NCBI GenBank assembly: GCA_937889645.1
Contig: CALBZE010000033.1
Location: 1-6,366, forward strand
Source of the DNA: an uncultured bacterium
GTDB lineage: Bacteria > Gemmatimonadota > Gemmatimonadetes > Longimicrobiales > RSA9
Length of the DNA stretch: 6,366 nucleotides
Reading direction: 5' to 3'
Part shown: one piece after another, positions 1 to 5,814 of the stretch
Position numbering within the stretch: position 1 is the stretch's first letter
Layout of the letters: every line of letters begins with the position of its first letter
Position numbers and translations under genes: made by a program
Notes under the pieces: model-generated
What the model was told of the DNA's origin: nothing
The model's database searches: none
Seen by the model: only the letters and a program-made list of their open reading frames with translations

Positions 1-377
1 GGCCCGCCACGTTCGGCGCGCCGCGCATGTTCGTCGGGCGGACCGCGGAAGGTCAGGCGACGGTCGCGCTCATGGACGGCCGGGGACGACCTCGCCTCCG
101 CATGGCGGTCGAGGACGCCCGGGCGCGGCTCCTGGAGCGGATCGAGCGGGCGCTCGCCCTGGTGGGACGAGACCCGCAGGCCGCGGCGGACACGCTCACC
201 TACGTGCGCGTGCGCGCGCTCAACGACGCGCCGGAACTGGCGGACGCGTTGAAGAGCGCGATCGATCGTCTCCGGCGGGGCGAGAACGCCGACAGTGTGC
301 TGTCGCTGGTGCGGCGTGCGCTCGAGCCCCCGCCCGCCCGGCTGGATGGACCGGTCGAGTGGGGCGGCGTGCCGTGA
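1..377 (+). CDS. C-terminal part of an unrecognised protein (left-truncated)
   Basis: The frame is open from base 3 to the TGA at 375-377, giving 124 residues, and continues off the left edge; the ATG at 27 is only an internal methionine. Codons end mostly in G or C, and the other two plus frames give Arg/Ser/Pro-rich nonsense, so this frame is probably real. The first 35 residues read as short beta strands (GAPRMFVGRT, ATVALMDGRGRPRLRMAV). This resembles the 'GxPRVxLGR...LxDxxGRPRLRL' tail repeat seen in many hypothetical proteins of Acidobacteriota and Gemmatimonadota (recalled, not searched). The rest is predicted helical and charged, ending in a Pro-rich tail. No catalytic motif or membrane segment is visible. 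It lies in the same direction as DUF4159, 94 bases upstream, and probably belongs to the same operon. The function is unknown. Confidence 0.6.
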   Translation, partial: PATFGAPRMFVGRTAEGQATVALMDGRGRPRLRMAVEDARARLLERIERALALVGRDPQAAADTLTYVRVRALNDAPELADALKSAIDRLRRGENADSVLSLVRRALEPPPARLDGPVEWGGVP

Positions 378-470
378 CCGAGGGAGCCGTGGCGTGCCGT
401 AACCGTGGGAGCAGCGGTGAGCCATGACCGTGGGAGTCTCGGGGCGTCGTGACCGTGGGGACCAGCGTCG
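371..470 (+). repeat. Four-copy 25-base tandem repeat at a gene junction
   Basis: Units begin at 371, 396, 421 and 446, exactly 25 bases apart. The first 16 bases of each are well conserved (consensus GCCGTGACCGTGGGAG, with one to three differences per copy) and the last nine vary. The first unit contains the TGA that ends the upstream gene; the last ends one base before the ATG at 472. Because 25 is not a multiple of three, each copy shifts the reading frame. The conserved core combines an RTGA (or GTAA) stop/start-like tetranucleotide with a GTGGGAG purine-rich run. Replication slippage of an ancestral overlapping gene junction is the simplest origin. It is not CRISPR-like, since the units are contiguous and too few. 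Confidence 0.85.
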
Positions 471-475
471 TATGA
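374..475 (+). other. Chain of overlapping mini-ORFs leading into the DUF4159 gene
   Basis: A GTG at 374 overlaps the upstream gene's TGA (GTGA at 374-377) and opens 17 codons ending in TGA at 425-427. That stop overlaps an ATG at 424 (ATGA), which is in frame with DUF4159. A second GTG at 449 opens eight codons ending in TGA at 473-475, which overlaps the ATG at 472 (ATGA again). These four-base stop/start overlaps are the usual form of translational coupling. The peptides themselves look meaningless, so if the chain acts at all it would hand ribosomes on to DUF4159. It may equally be a by-product of the tandem repeat. Seen: the overlaps. Inferred: any role. Confidence 0.3.
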
Positions 476-1104
476 GCCAGTTCGTGTTCGCCACCGCCGA
501 GTACGCGTCGGGAGACTGGGAGAGCGCCCCGGCGTTGCCGGAGAACCTGATCGACTCCGTGGCGCGGTACACGTCCATCGACGTCGCGCCCACGGGGGTG
601 AGCGTGCGCCTCGATTCGCCCGAGCTGTTCGACTACCCGTTCGTGTGGCTGACGGGGCACCTGCCGGTGCGTTTCACCGAGGCGGAGCGCAGGAATCTGA
701 AGCGCTACATCGAGCGGGGCGGGTTCATGATGGTGGATGACCACAACCACGACATCACGGGAGTCTTCCACCAGACCGTGACCGAGGAGATCGAGTCGCT
801 GTTCGGCAAGCTCGAGCAGGTGCCGAACGACCACGAGATCTACCGCTGCTTCTTCGTGTTCGAGAACGGGCCGCCACACACGAACCACGAGCTGAACGGC
901 TGGGGCGACGACCTGCTGCACGAGCACCTGCACGCGATCTTCGTGGGTCCCCGGAAGGACCCGCGACGGGACCGGATCGGCCTGCTCTACAGCAACAAGG
1001 ACTACAGCTCCGAGTGGAACTTCCACGCCTCGACGAAGCGAACGATGCAGCAGGACCCGACGAAGTTCGGGGTGAATCTGATCGTCTATGCGCTCACGCG
1101 TTGA
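472..1104 (+). CDS. DUF4159 domain protein
   Basis: The protein has 210 residues and is a DUF4159 domain over its whole length. Recognisable parts are the N-terminal FVFATAEYASGDW (4-16), YPFVWLTGH (55-63), GGFMMVDDHNHD (83-94), NGWGDDL (142-148) and the C-terminal block from SNKDYSSEW (174-182) to KFGVNLIVYALT (198-209). No signal peptide or membrane segment is seen, so it is probably soluble. DUF4159 proteins commonly sit in operons with MoxR ATPases, DUF58 and BatA-like membrane proteins; the biochemical role is unknown. The start at 472 is preferred because family similarity begins at MSQFVFATAEY. The in-frame ATG at 424 would add 16 Arg-rich residues encoded entirely by the tandem repeat. 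Neither start has a strong Shine-Dalgarno sequence (GTGGGG lies 11 bases before 472). It overlaps the next gene by 17 bases. Confidence 0.9.
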   Translation: MSQFVFATAEYASGDWESAPALPENLIDSVARYTSIDVAPTGVSVRLDSPELFDYPFVWLTGHLPVRFTEAERRNLKRYIERGGFMMVDDHNHDITGVFHQTVTEEIESLFGKLEQVPNDHEIYRCFFVFENGPPHTNHELNGWGDDLLHEHLHAIFVGPRKDPRRDRIGLLYSNKDYSSEWNFHASTKRTMQQDPTKFGVNLIVYALTR

Positions 1105-2461
1105 TCGGCCGGCGGGCGGCGAGGGTCCGGGCGCGTTGGACGGGTCGGTGATCGAGCCGTTGTGGTTCCGCCTGCGGGTCGCCGGGGAGTGGGCGCTGCG
1201 GGCGGTCGTGCTGGGGCTGCTGGTCGGGTGCCTCGTCCTGGTCGTGCGGGCGCGCACGGAGGAGCGGGTCGAGGTGGGCACGTCGGCCACGCTGCGGGAG
1301 TCGCTCGTGCGGTGGACGACGGTATCGCGTCCATCGCGGGTGCACGTCGTCCTCGACCATCCGCCGAGCCGGGCCGAGCAGGAGTGGCTCGTCGCGCTCT
1401 CCGGCGCGGGGACGGCGGTCGAGTGGACCGGCGACTCGCTGGTTCCGACGGCGATGGCGGTGGAGCCGCGTGCGGACCCCGCGGGCGGGGTGGACGTGAG
1501 CGTGGCCGCGCCGCCGGGCGCGGTAGTGGCCCTGCGGGACACGCTGGGCGAGCTGGGCGCCGTGGAGGTGCCGGCCAATGGCGGAGCCGCCGGCGTCCGC
1601 GTCCACCTCGCCAAACCTCGCCCGAGGCTGGACGCCGCGGTGGGGCCCATCGTCGCGCAGGCGTCGCCCTTCGACTCGCTCCACCTGAAGCGCCTCCTCG
1701 TGATCGGCGCCGCCGGGTGGGAGACGAAGTTCGTCGTCGCCGCGCTCGAGGAGCGAGGCTGGGGGGTCGACGCGCAGATCTCTGTGTCGCCCGGATCGAC
1801 GGTCCGGCAGGGTTGGCTCGCGGCGATCGACACCACGCGCTACTCGGCGGTGCTCGTGCTCGACACGACGGCGGCGCCCTTCGCCGACCGCATCGCGCGG
1901 TACGTGCGGAGCGGCGGCGGCCTGGTGCTCTGGTCGCCGGCCGCGGCGGTCCGAGGACTCGCGGCCCTCTCGCCCGGCCGCCCGGGCCAGCGGATCGACG
2001 ACGAGGGGAGGGCGCCGAGAGCGTCCGCGCCCCGCGACGACCTCGCCCTCGTCCCCATCGTCTCCCTCGCGGACGACGCGGTCGTGCTCGAGCGGAAAGG
2101 CGACGCCGTCGCCCTGGCCGCGCGGCGAGTCGGCAACGGGCGGGTGCTCCAGACCGGCTACGTAGACTCCTGGCGCTGGCGCATGGCGGGCGAAGACGAC
2201 GACGCGCCCGAGCAGCACCGCGCGTGGCTGGCCGGCCTGGTCGCCCGCGTCGCCTACACGGGGCGCACCGAGCTGCGGCCGCCGTCGACGGAGCCGGCCC
2301 CGCTGGCGAGCCTGATCCACCGGCTGGGGCCCGCGGCGTCCGGCGAGCCCGGCGATCGCCCGAGCGCAAACCCGGCGGCCCTCTTTCCGTGGATCTTCGG
2401 CGCGCTCATGGCCGCGCTCCTGATCGAGTGGGCGTCGCGGAGGACGCGGGGGGTGCGGTGA
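1088..2461 (+). CDS. Two-TM membrane protein with glutamine-amidotransferase-like outer domain
   Basis: The protein has 457 residues. A TM segment lies near 37-54 and a second near 431-449, followed by a basic RRTRG tail. The roughly 375 residues between are therefore probably outside the cytoplasmic membrane. Within them, LLVIGAAGWETKFVVAALEE (203-222), YSAVLVLDT (252-260) and YVRSGGGLVLW (272-282) look like the Rossmann-type strands of a class-I-amidotransferase-like domain. I see no convincing Cys-His-Glu triad: the only cysteine (C48) is in the first TM. A binding role is therefore likelier than catalysis. GRVLQTGYVDSWRWRM (351-366) is a motif I associate with proteins encoded beside DUF4159 and BatA-like proteins. 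The start overlaps DUF4159 by 17 bases, implying coupling. A GTG at 1148 (residue 21) is an alternative and would remove a Gly/Arg-rich leader. The last gene of the operon. Confidence 0.8.
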   Translation: MRSRVDRPAGGEGPGALDGSVIEPLWFRLRVAGEWALRAVVLGLLVGCLVLVVRARTEERVEVGTSATLRESLVRWTTVSRPSRVHVVLDHPPSRAEQEWLVALSGAGTAVEWTGDSLVPTAMAVEPRADPAGGVDVSVAAPPGAVVALRDTLGELGAVEVPANGGAAGVRVHLAKPRPRLDAAVGPIVAQASPFDSLHLKRLLVIGAAGWETKFVVAALEERGWGVDAQISVSPGSTVRQGWLAAIDTTRYSAVLVLDTTAAPFADRIARYVRSGGGLVLWSPAAAVRGLAALSPGRPGQRIDDEGRAPRASAPRDDLALVPIVSLADDAVVLERKGDAVALAARRVGNGRVLQTGYVDSWRWRMAGEDDDAPEQHRAWLAGLVARVAYTGRTELRPPSTEPAPLASLIHRLGPAASGEPGDRPSANPAALFPWIFGALMAALLIEWASRRTRGVR

Positions 2462-2473
2462 TCTCGCACTCCC

Positions 2474-5167
2474 TCAATCCGCGCGCAACGCGACGGCCGG
2501 GCTGAGTCGCGCCGCCCGCCGCGCCGGCACGTAGCACGCCGCCGCCATCACCACGCCCACGACCACCACCGCGATCACGGCGCCCCGCGCATCCGCCAGC
2601 GACACGCCCGCGAACTGCGTCTGCAACGCCCGCAGCGCCGCCGCGCCCGCGGCCGCGCCGATGACGGCGCCGATCGCGGCCATGCGCATCCCCTGCGAGA
2701 TCACGAGCGAGACGAGACCCGCCGGCGTCGCGCCGAGGGCGGAGCGCACGGCCAGCTCCCGCGTGCGCTGCACGACGCCCTGCGCGACCACGCCGTACAG
2801 CCCGACGGCCGCGAGCAGGAGCGCGATGGCGCCGAACGCGCCGATCCAGGCGCTCGCGACGCGTTGAGGCCGTGTCTGTGCATCGATCAGCTCGCTGACG
2901 GTGCGGGTGTACGTGGACACGCGCGCATCGATGGCCTCGCCCATGGCGCGGAGCGTCACCTCGGGCACGGCCCGTCCCTCCCGGCCCCGCACGAGCAGGA
3001 GCAGACGGTGACCGGGGTGCTGCGCCGCGGGGACGTACGCGACGGGCGGCGGGTCGTCGAAGATCGACGCGAGCCGCACGTCGTCAGCCACCCCGACCAC
3101 GAGCATCGGCGGGCGCCGCGGGCCGTCGCCGGCCGGGAGCGAAATCAGCCTGCCGAGCGGGTTCTCGCCCGGCCACAGCGCCGCCGCCAGACGCCGGCTG
3201 ACGACCGCGACCGGCGCGGCGTCCTCGTCGTCGTCCTCTCGGAAATCGCGCCCCACGACGATCGGGAGGTTCATGGCGTCGAAGAAGCCGGGGGAGACGA
3301 CGGCGAAGTGGGCCCGTACCCCGCCGGCCGGCGCCTCCTCCGGCCGTACGCCCGGCGGCGGCTCCTCTCCCGTCCGGAAGATCCACCGCGGCGACGACCA
3401 CGGCGCGGGCGGAACGACCGACGCCAGAGCGGCCCCGGCGATCGCCGGCTCTTCGGCGGCGCGCTGCAGCCACGCGCGCCAGTACGCGACGGCCTCGGCG
3501 CTGTCGAGCTTCGCCTCCGCCAGGTCGGCCGCCGTCGCGGTGAGGCCGCGCGGGTCGAAGCCGGGGTCGGTGGCCAGCGCCCGACGGAACGTGTTCAGCA
3601 CGATGGCCGCGGAGGCGAGGAGGACGAGGGAGGCCGCGATCTGCGCGACGACCAGGACACGCTGACCGAAGCCACGGCGACGCACCGCGCCCGCGCCTCC
3701 GTCCCTCAGCACCGTCGCCGGCGGCATCCGCAGCACGTGCACCGCCGGCGCGATGGACACGGCCAGCGCGGTGAACGCCGACACACCGAGCGCGACGAGC
3801 AGCACGCGCGCGTCGAGGGCGATGTCGAGCCCCACCCGCTCGGGCATCCCGGCGATGGTGCCCACGACGCTCGAGGAGCCGACGACGAGGCGTGCGAGGC
3901 CGACGCCGAGGAGCGCGCCCGCGCCGGCCAGGATCGCCCCCTCGAGGAGCAGTCGCCCGAAGAGCGACCGACGCGACGCGCCCAGCGCCAGGCGCGTGGC
4001 CAATTCCCGGCGCCGCGCCTCGGCCCGCACGAGCGACAGGTTGGCGACGTTGGCGCACGCGATGAGCAGGAGGATGCCGACCGCGACGGCCAGCAGGCGC
4101 GGCAGCCTCGCCAGGGCGGCCCGCTCCTCCACGGTCATGCCCGCGCCCGGGAAGACCCGGATCCCGTACCCTTCGCCCCGCGGGTGCTCCGCGGCGAGGC
4201 GTTCCGCGAGGAGCGACAGCTCCTGCCGCGCCCGGGCGACGCTCACGCCCGGCCCGAGCCGCCCCACCAGCCGGAGGAACGCGGCCCCGCGGTCGTCCAT
4301 CATCCCCGGCATCGGCGCCAGCGTGGGAAGGATCGTGGCGGGGATCCACAGCTCCATCGGGTACATGAGCATGGCGCCGATGAATCCCGGCGGCGCGACG
4401 CCGATCACCGTGAGCGGCTGCCCGGCGACCCGGATCGTCGCCCCGATCACGCCCGGGTCTCCGCCATAGCGCTCCTGCCACAGGTCGTAGGCCAGCACCA
4501 CGACGGGGTTCGCCTCTTCCTCGTCCGACGGCTGGATCAACCGACCGGCGGCGGGCCTGACACCGAGCACTGAGAAGAAGTCGCCCGTGACATAGCTCAC
4601 CCACGCCGGGCGACGCGGCCCCCGGCCATCGTCCAGCGTCATGGACGTGCCGTCGTAGCCGGCGAGGCCGGAGAGGGTCGTCGTCTGCTCGCGGAGGTCG
4701 CGGTAGTCCAGGTAGCTGAAGCCGTAGAGCGACGCTCCGCCCCTCGTCGGCTCGAGACTGACGAGGGTTGCGGGGTCGGTCACGGCGGGGAGCGGGCGGA
4801 GGAGCGAGCCCTTGATCACCGTGAAGATCGCGGCGGCGCCGCCGATCCCGATGCCGAGGACCGCCACCGCCACGATGCAAAACATCGGTGCGCGACGTAA
4901 ACCGCGCAGCGTGAAGCGGATTTCGCGGGCGAGGGTGGCGACGCCGTGGCCGATCCAGGCGTCGCGCGTCGCTTCCTTGACCTGCTCGATGCCGCCGGTC
5001 TCGATCAACGCCCGCCGCCGCGCCTGGGCGGGATCCATCCCGGCGGCCTCGTACTCCGCGGCGAGGAGGTCGACGTACGCGCGGAGCTCCTCGTCGAGGG
5101 ATTGCTCGAGCCGCTCGCGCCGCACGAGCGTGAGCCACAGGCTCCGCAGGATCGCCAGGGCGCGCAT
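2474..5167 (-). CDS. ADOP-family (MacB/FtsX-like) duplicated orphan permease
   Basis: The protein has 897 residues, usual for acidobacterial duplicated orphan permeases. Residues 1-75 form the charged helical cytoplasmic prefix typical of the family (RERLEQSLDEELRAYVDLLA onward). TM1 is near 97-119, followed by a MacB-type periplasmic core domain (about 120-350) and TM2-TM4 (about 357-380, 404-428, 453-476). A second copy follows: TM5 (about 503-525), second periplasmic domain (about 530-765) and TM6-TM8 (about 774-797, 817-842, 863-881). The duplication shows in the paired motifs RRRELATRLALGAS (386-398) and RTRELAVRSALGAT (801-814). Related MacB permeases act mechanically with an ABC ATPase; none is encoded here, hence 'orphan', and the substrate is unknown. 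The ATG at 5167 is two bases past the padR stop, with TGGAGG at 5183-5178 inside padR's last codons, so translation is coupled. The open frame continues upstream to 5548, but that part only shadows padR. Confidence 0.93.
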   Translation of the reverse strand: MRALAILRSLWLTLVRRERLEQSLDEELRAYVDLLAAEYEAAGMDPAQARRRALIETGGIEQVKEATRDAWIGHGVATLAREIRFTLRGLRRAPMFCIVAVAVLGIGIGGAAAIFTVIKGSLLRPLPAVTDPATLVSLEPTRGGASLYGFSYLDYRDLREQTTTLSGLAGYDGTSMTLDDGRGPRRPAWVSYVTGDFFSVLGVRPAAGRLIQPSDEEEANPVVVLAYDLWQERYGGDPGVIGATIRVAGQPLTVIGVAPPGFIGAMLMYPMELWIPATILPTLAPMPGMMDDRGAAFLRLVGRLGPGVSVARARQELSLLAERLAAEHPRGEGYGIRVFPGAGMTVEERAALARLPRLLAVAVGILLLIACANVANLSLVRAEARRRELATRLALGASRRSLFGRLLLEGAILAGAGALLGVGLARLVVGSSSVVGTIAGMPERVGLDIALDARVLLVALGVSAFTALAVSIAPAVHVLRMPPATVLRDGGAGAVRRRGFGQRVLVVAQIAASLVLLASAAIVLNTFRRALATDPGFDPRGLTATAADLAEAKLDSAEAVAYWRAWLQRAAEEPAIAGAALASVVPPAPWSSPRWIFRTGEEPPPGVRPEEAPAGGVRAHFAVVSPGFFDAMNLPIVVGRDFREDDDEDAAPVAVVSRRLAAALWPGENPLGRLISLPAGDGPRRPPMLVVGVADDVRLASIFDDPPPVAYVPAAQHPGHRLLLLVRGREGRAVPEVTLRAMGEAIDARVSTYTRTVSELIDAQTRPQRVASAWIGAFGAIALLLAAVGLYGVVAQGVVQRTRELAVRSALGATPAGLVSLVISQGMRMAAIGAVIGAAAGAAALRALQTQFAGVSLADARGAVIAVVVVGVVMAAACYVPARRAARLSPAVALRAD

Positions 5168-5169
5168 GG

Positions 5170-5505
5170 TCAGGTCGCCTCCAGCGCGAGGCGCATGACG
5201 TCGACCACGCGCATCCAGGTTCGGGTTTCCTGCTCGAGCTGTCGCCGGCCCGCGGCGGTGAGCCGGTAGTACTTGGCGCGGCGCTTGTTCTCGGACTCGC
5301 CTTCGCTCGAGGCGAGGAGGCCGCGCTGCTCGAGGCGGTGCAAGGCGGGGAACAGCGAGCCCGGGCCGATCCGGTAGGCGCCTTTCGTGATCTGCTCGAT
5401 CCGGCGCGATACGCCGAGCCCGTGGAGCGGCTGCAGGCTCAGCGCCTTGAGGATCAGGAGGTCCAGCGTACCCGGGAGGAGCGGGGTTTCGTTCTGGTCG
5501 ACCAT
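5170..5505 (-). CDS. PadR-family transcriptional regulator (acidobacterial type)
   Basis: The 111-residue protein is a compact winged-helix regulator. PGTLDLLILKALSLQPLHGL (11-30) is the PadR N-terminal helix pair, IGPGSLFPALHRLEQRGLL (46-64) contains the DNA-contacting helix, and SENKRRAKYYRLTAAGRRQL (71-90) gives the wing and the start of the last helix. The protein then ends in one short helix for dimerisation, as in the short acidobacterial type nearly always paired with ADOP permeases. The ATG at 5505 has a strong AGGAGG at 5516-5511, five bases away. Two palindromes overlap its own promoter, so autorepression, and with it control of the permease, is likely. The signal that would release the repressor is unknown; no ligand-binding domain is present. 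Confidence 0.95.
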   Translation of the reverse strand: MVDQNETPLLPGTLDLLILKALSLQPLHGLGVSRRIEQITKGAYRIGPGSLFPALHRLEQRGLLASSEGESENKRRAKYYRLTAAGRRQLEQETRTWMRVVDVMRLALEAT

Positions 5506-5513
5506 GGGACCCT

Positions 5514-5532
5514 CCTATCGACAGGCGATAGG
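5514..5532. promoter_or_regulatory. Putative PadR operator O1
   Basis: CCTATCGACAGGCGATAGG is an inverted repeat with perfect seven-base outer arms (CCTATCG/CGATAGG). Read as nine-base arms around one central base it has a single mismatch. It spans the predicted start of transcription and shares three bases with padR's AGGAGG, so a bound repressor would block initiation or escape. It matches the second site at 16 of 19 positions. That PadR is the ligand is inferred from position. Confidence 0.8.
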
Positions 5533-5535
5533 AAC

Positions 5536-5564
5536 AGGATGCGACCACTCCTATCGACTGTCAA
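5536..5564 (-). promoter_or_regulatory. padR-ADOP promoter (sigma-70 type)
   Basis: On the minus strand a perfect TTGACA (5564-5559) is followed after 17 bases by CATCCT (5541-5536), which keeps the important second A and last T of a -10 box. Transcription would start near 5529, leaving a leader of about 24 bases before the padR ATG. The -35 box lies inside the second palindrome. The -10 match is weak, so the exact start is uncertain. Confidence 0.6.
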
Positions 5565-5568
5565 TAGG
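5550..5568. promoter_or_regulatory. Putative PadR operator O2
   Basis: CCTATCGACTGTCAATAGG is a 19-base palindrome with nine-base arms around one central base and one mismatch. It covers the TTGACA -35 box, so a bound protein would exclude RNA polymerase. It begins 36 bases from the first site, allowing two dimers to sit near each other. A partial half-site (GTCGATGG, 5569-5576) follows directly. Confidence 0.8.
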
Positions 5569-5594
5569 TCGATGGCTCGGAGCGCCCCCGGTGC

Positions 5595-5661
5595 GGGGAG
5601 CCGACGGGACGGGCGGTGAGGGGAACCGGGGCGGCGAGGGGGAACTCGGGCGGCAGCGGGG
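5595..5661 (+). other. G-tract array with G-quadruplex potential
   Basis: Eight runs of three to five G lie on the plus strand (5595-5598, 5606-5608, 5611-5613, 5620-5623, 5628-5631, 5638-5642, 5648-5650, 5658-5661). All linkers are two to seven bases, so any four consecutive runs satisfy the usual G3+N1-7 rule. Part of it is a degenerate direct repeat (GGCGGTGAGGGGAACCGG from 5612, GGCGGCGAGGGGGAACTCGG next). It lies between the two divergent genes. Formation in the cell is unproven, and high GC raises the chance of coincidence. Confidence 0.5.
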
Positions 5662-5690
5662 TGTCGTTACATGCGCGCGGCGGGCGGGAT

Positions 5691-5799
5691 TGCTTCTTGC
5701 GAAGCACGGCGAGCGTCGCCGTGCACGCTCCGTCGGCCGCGACGGCGCCCTTGCGTTTCGGGCGGACCGGAAGGGTCCTTGGCGTGAGGTATCGCTACC
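5691..5799 (+). other. Row of inverted repeats, possible structured leader or small RNA
   Basis: In 109 bases there are five inverted repeats: TGCTTC/GAAGCA (5691-5706, four-base loop), GCACGGCGA/TCGCCGTGC (5704-5724, nine perfect pairs, loop GCG), CCGTCG/CGACGG (5730-5745), GGACC/GGTCC (5764-5778) and GGTA/TACC (5788-5799). The first two share three bases and are mutually exclusive. They precede the small ribbon-helix-helix-like gene. No known riboswitch class was recognised, and none has a following U run. Confidence 0.4.
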
Positions 5800-5802
5800 A
5801 TG

Positions 5803-5808
5803 AGGAGG
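5803..5808 (+). promoter_or_regulatory. Shine-Dalgarno AGGAGG that fixes a GTG start
   Basis: AGGAGG lies six bases before the GTG at 5815 and directly after an in-frame ATG at 5800. A site inside a coding frame this close to a GTG argues that translation starts at the GTG. The flanking TACC (5796-5799) can pair with GGTA (5807-5810), which would partly mask the site; with four pairs this is weak. Confidence 0.8.
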
Positions 5809-5814
5809 TACCGA

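Larger units (their letters stand above)
5569..5814. other. Non-coding divergent intergenic region
   Basis: No convincing gene lies in these 246 bases between the padR promoter and the small plus-strand gene. Open frames here are low-complexity Gly/Arg/Ser and lack ribosome binding sites. The left half holds a G-tract array (5595-5661), and the right half a row of small inverted repeats (5691-5799). The promoter for the plus-strand gene must lie here, but I see no good -35/-10 pair; in such GC-rich DNA it may depart strongly from consensus. Confidence 0.6.

Noticed and set aside
371..470. CRISPR-like array
   Set aside because: The 25-base units are contiguous, with nine drifting bases instead of true spacers, only four copies and no cas genes.
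424..471. ATG at 424 as the DUF4159 start
   Set aside because: The 16 extra residues come entirely from the tandem repeat and family similarity begins at 472. It is kept only as part of the mini-ORF finding.
220..1836. 538-residue open frame on the minus strand
   Set aside because: It is antisense to three plus-strand frames with clear coding signal, and its product is Arg/Pro/Thr/Ser-rich without motifs. Long shadow frames are normal at this GC content.
1086..2505. Several long frames on both strands over the membrane protein gene (1086-2369 minus, 1094-2320 minus, 1162-2505 plus)
   Set aside because: The products are low-complexity Arg/Ala/Gly/Pro, while the 1088-2461 frame has TM segments and domain-like strands. 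The others are shadows.
2864..4573. 569-residue plus-strand frame opposite the permease
   Set aside because: It is rich in Arg, Asp, His and Gly with no domain and lies antisense to the well-supported ADOP gene.
3084..5138. 684-residue minus-strand frame inside the permease
   Set aside because: It is a frame-shifted reading of the ADOP gene with Arg/Gly/Ala-rich content.
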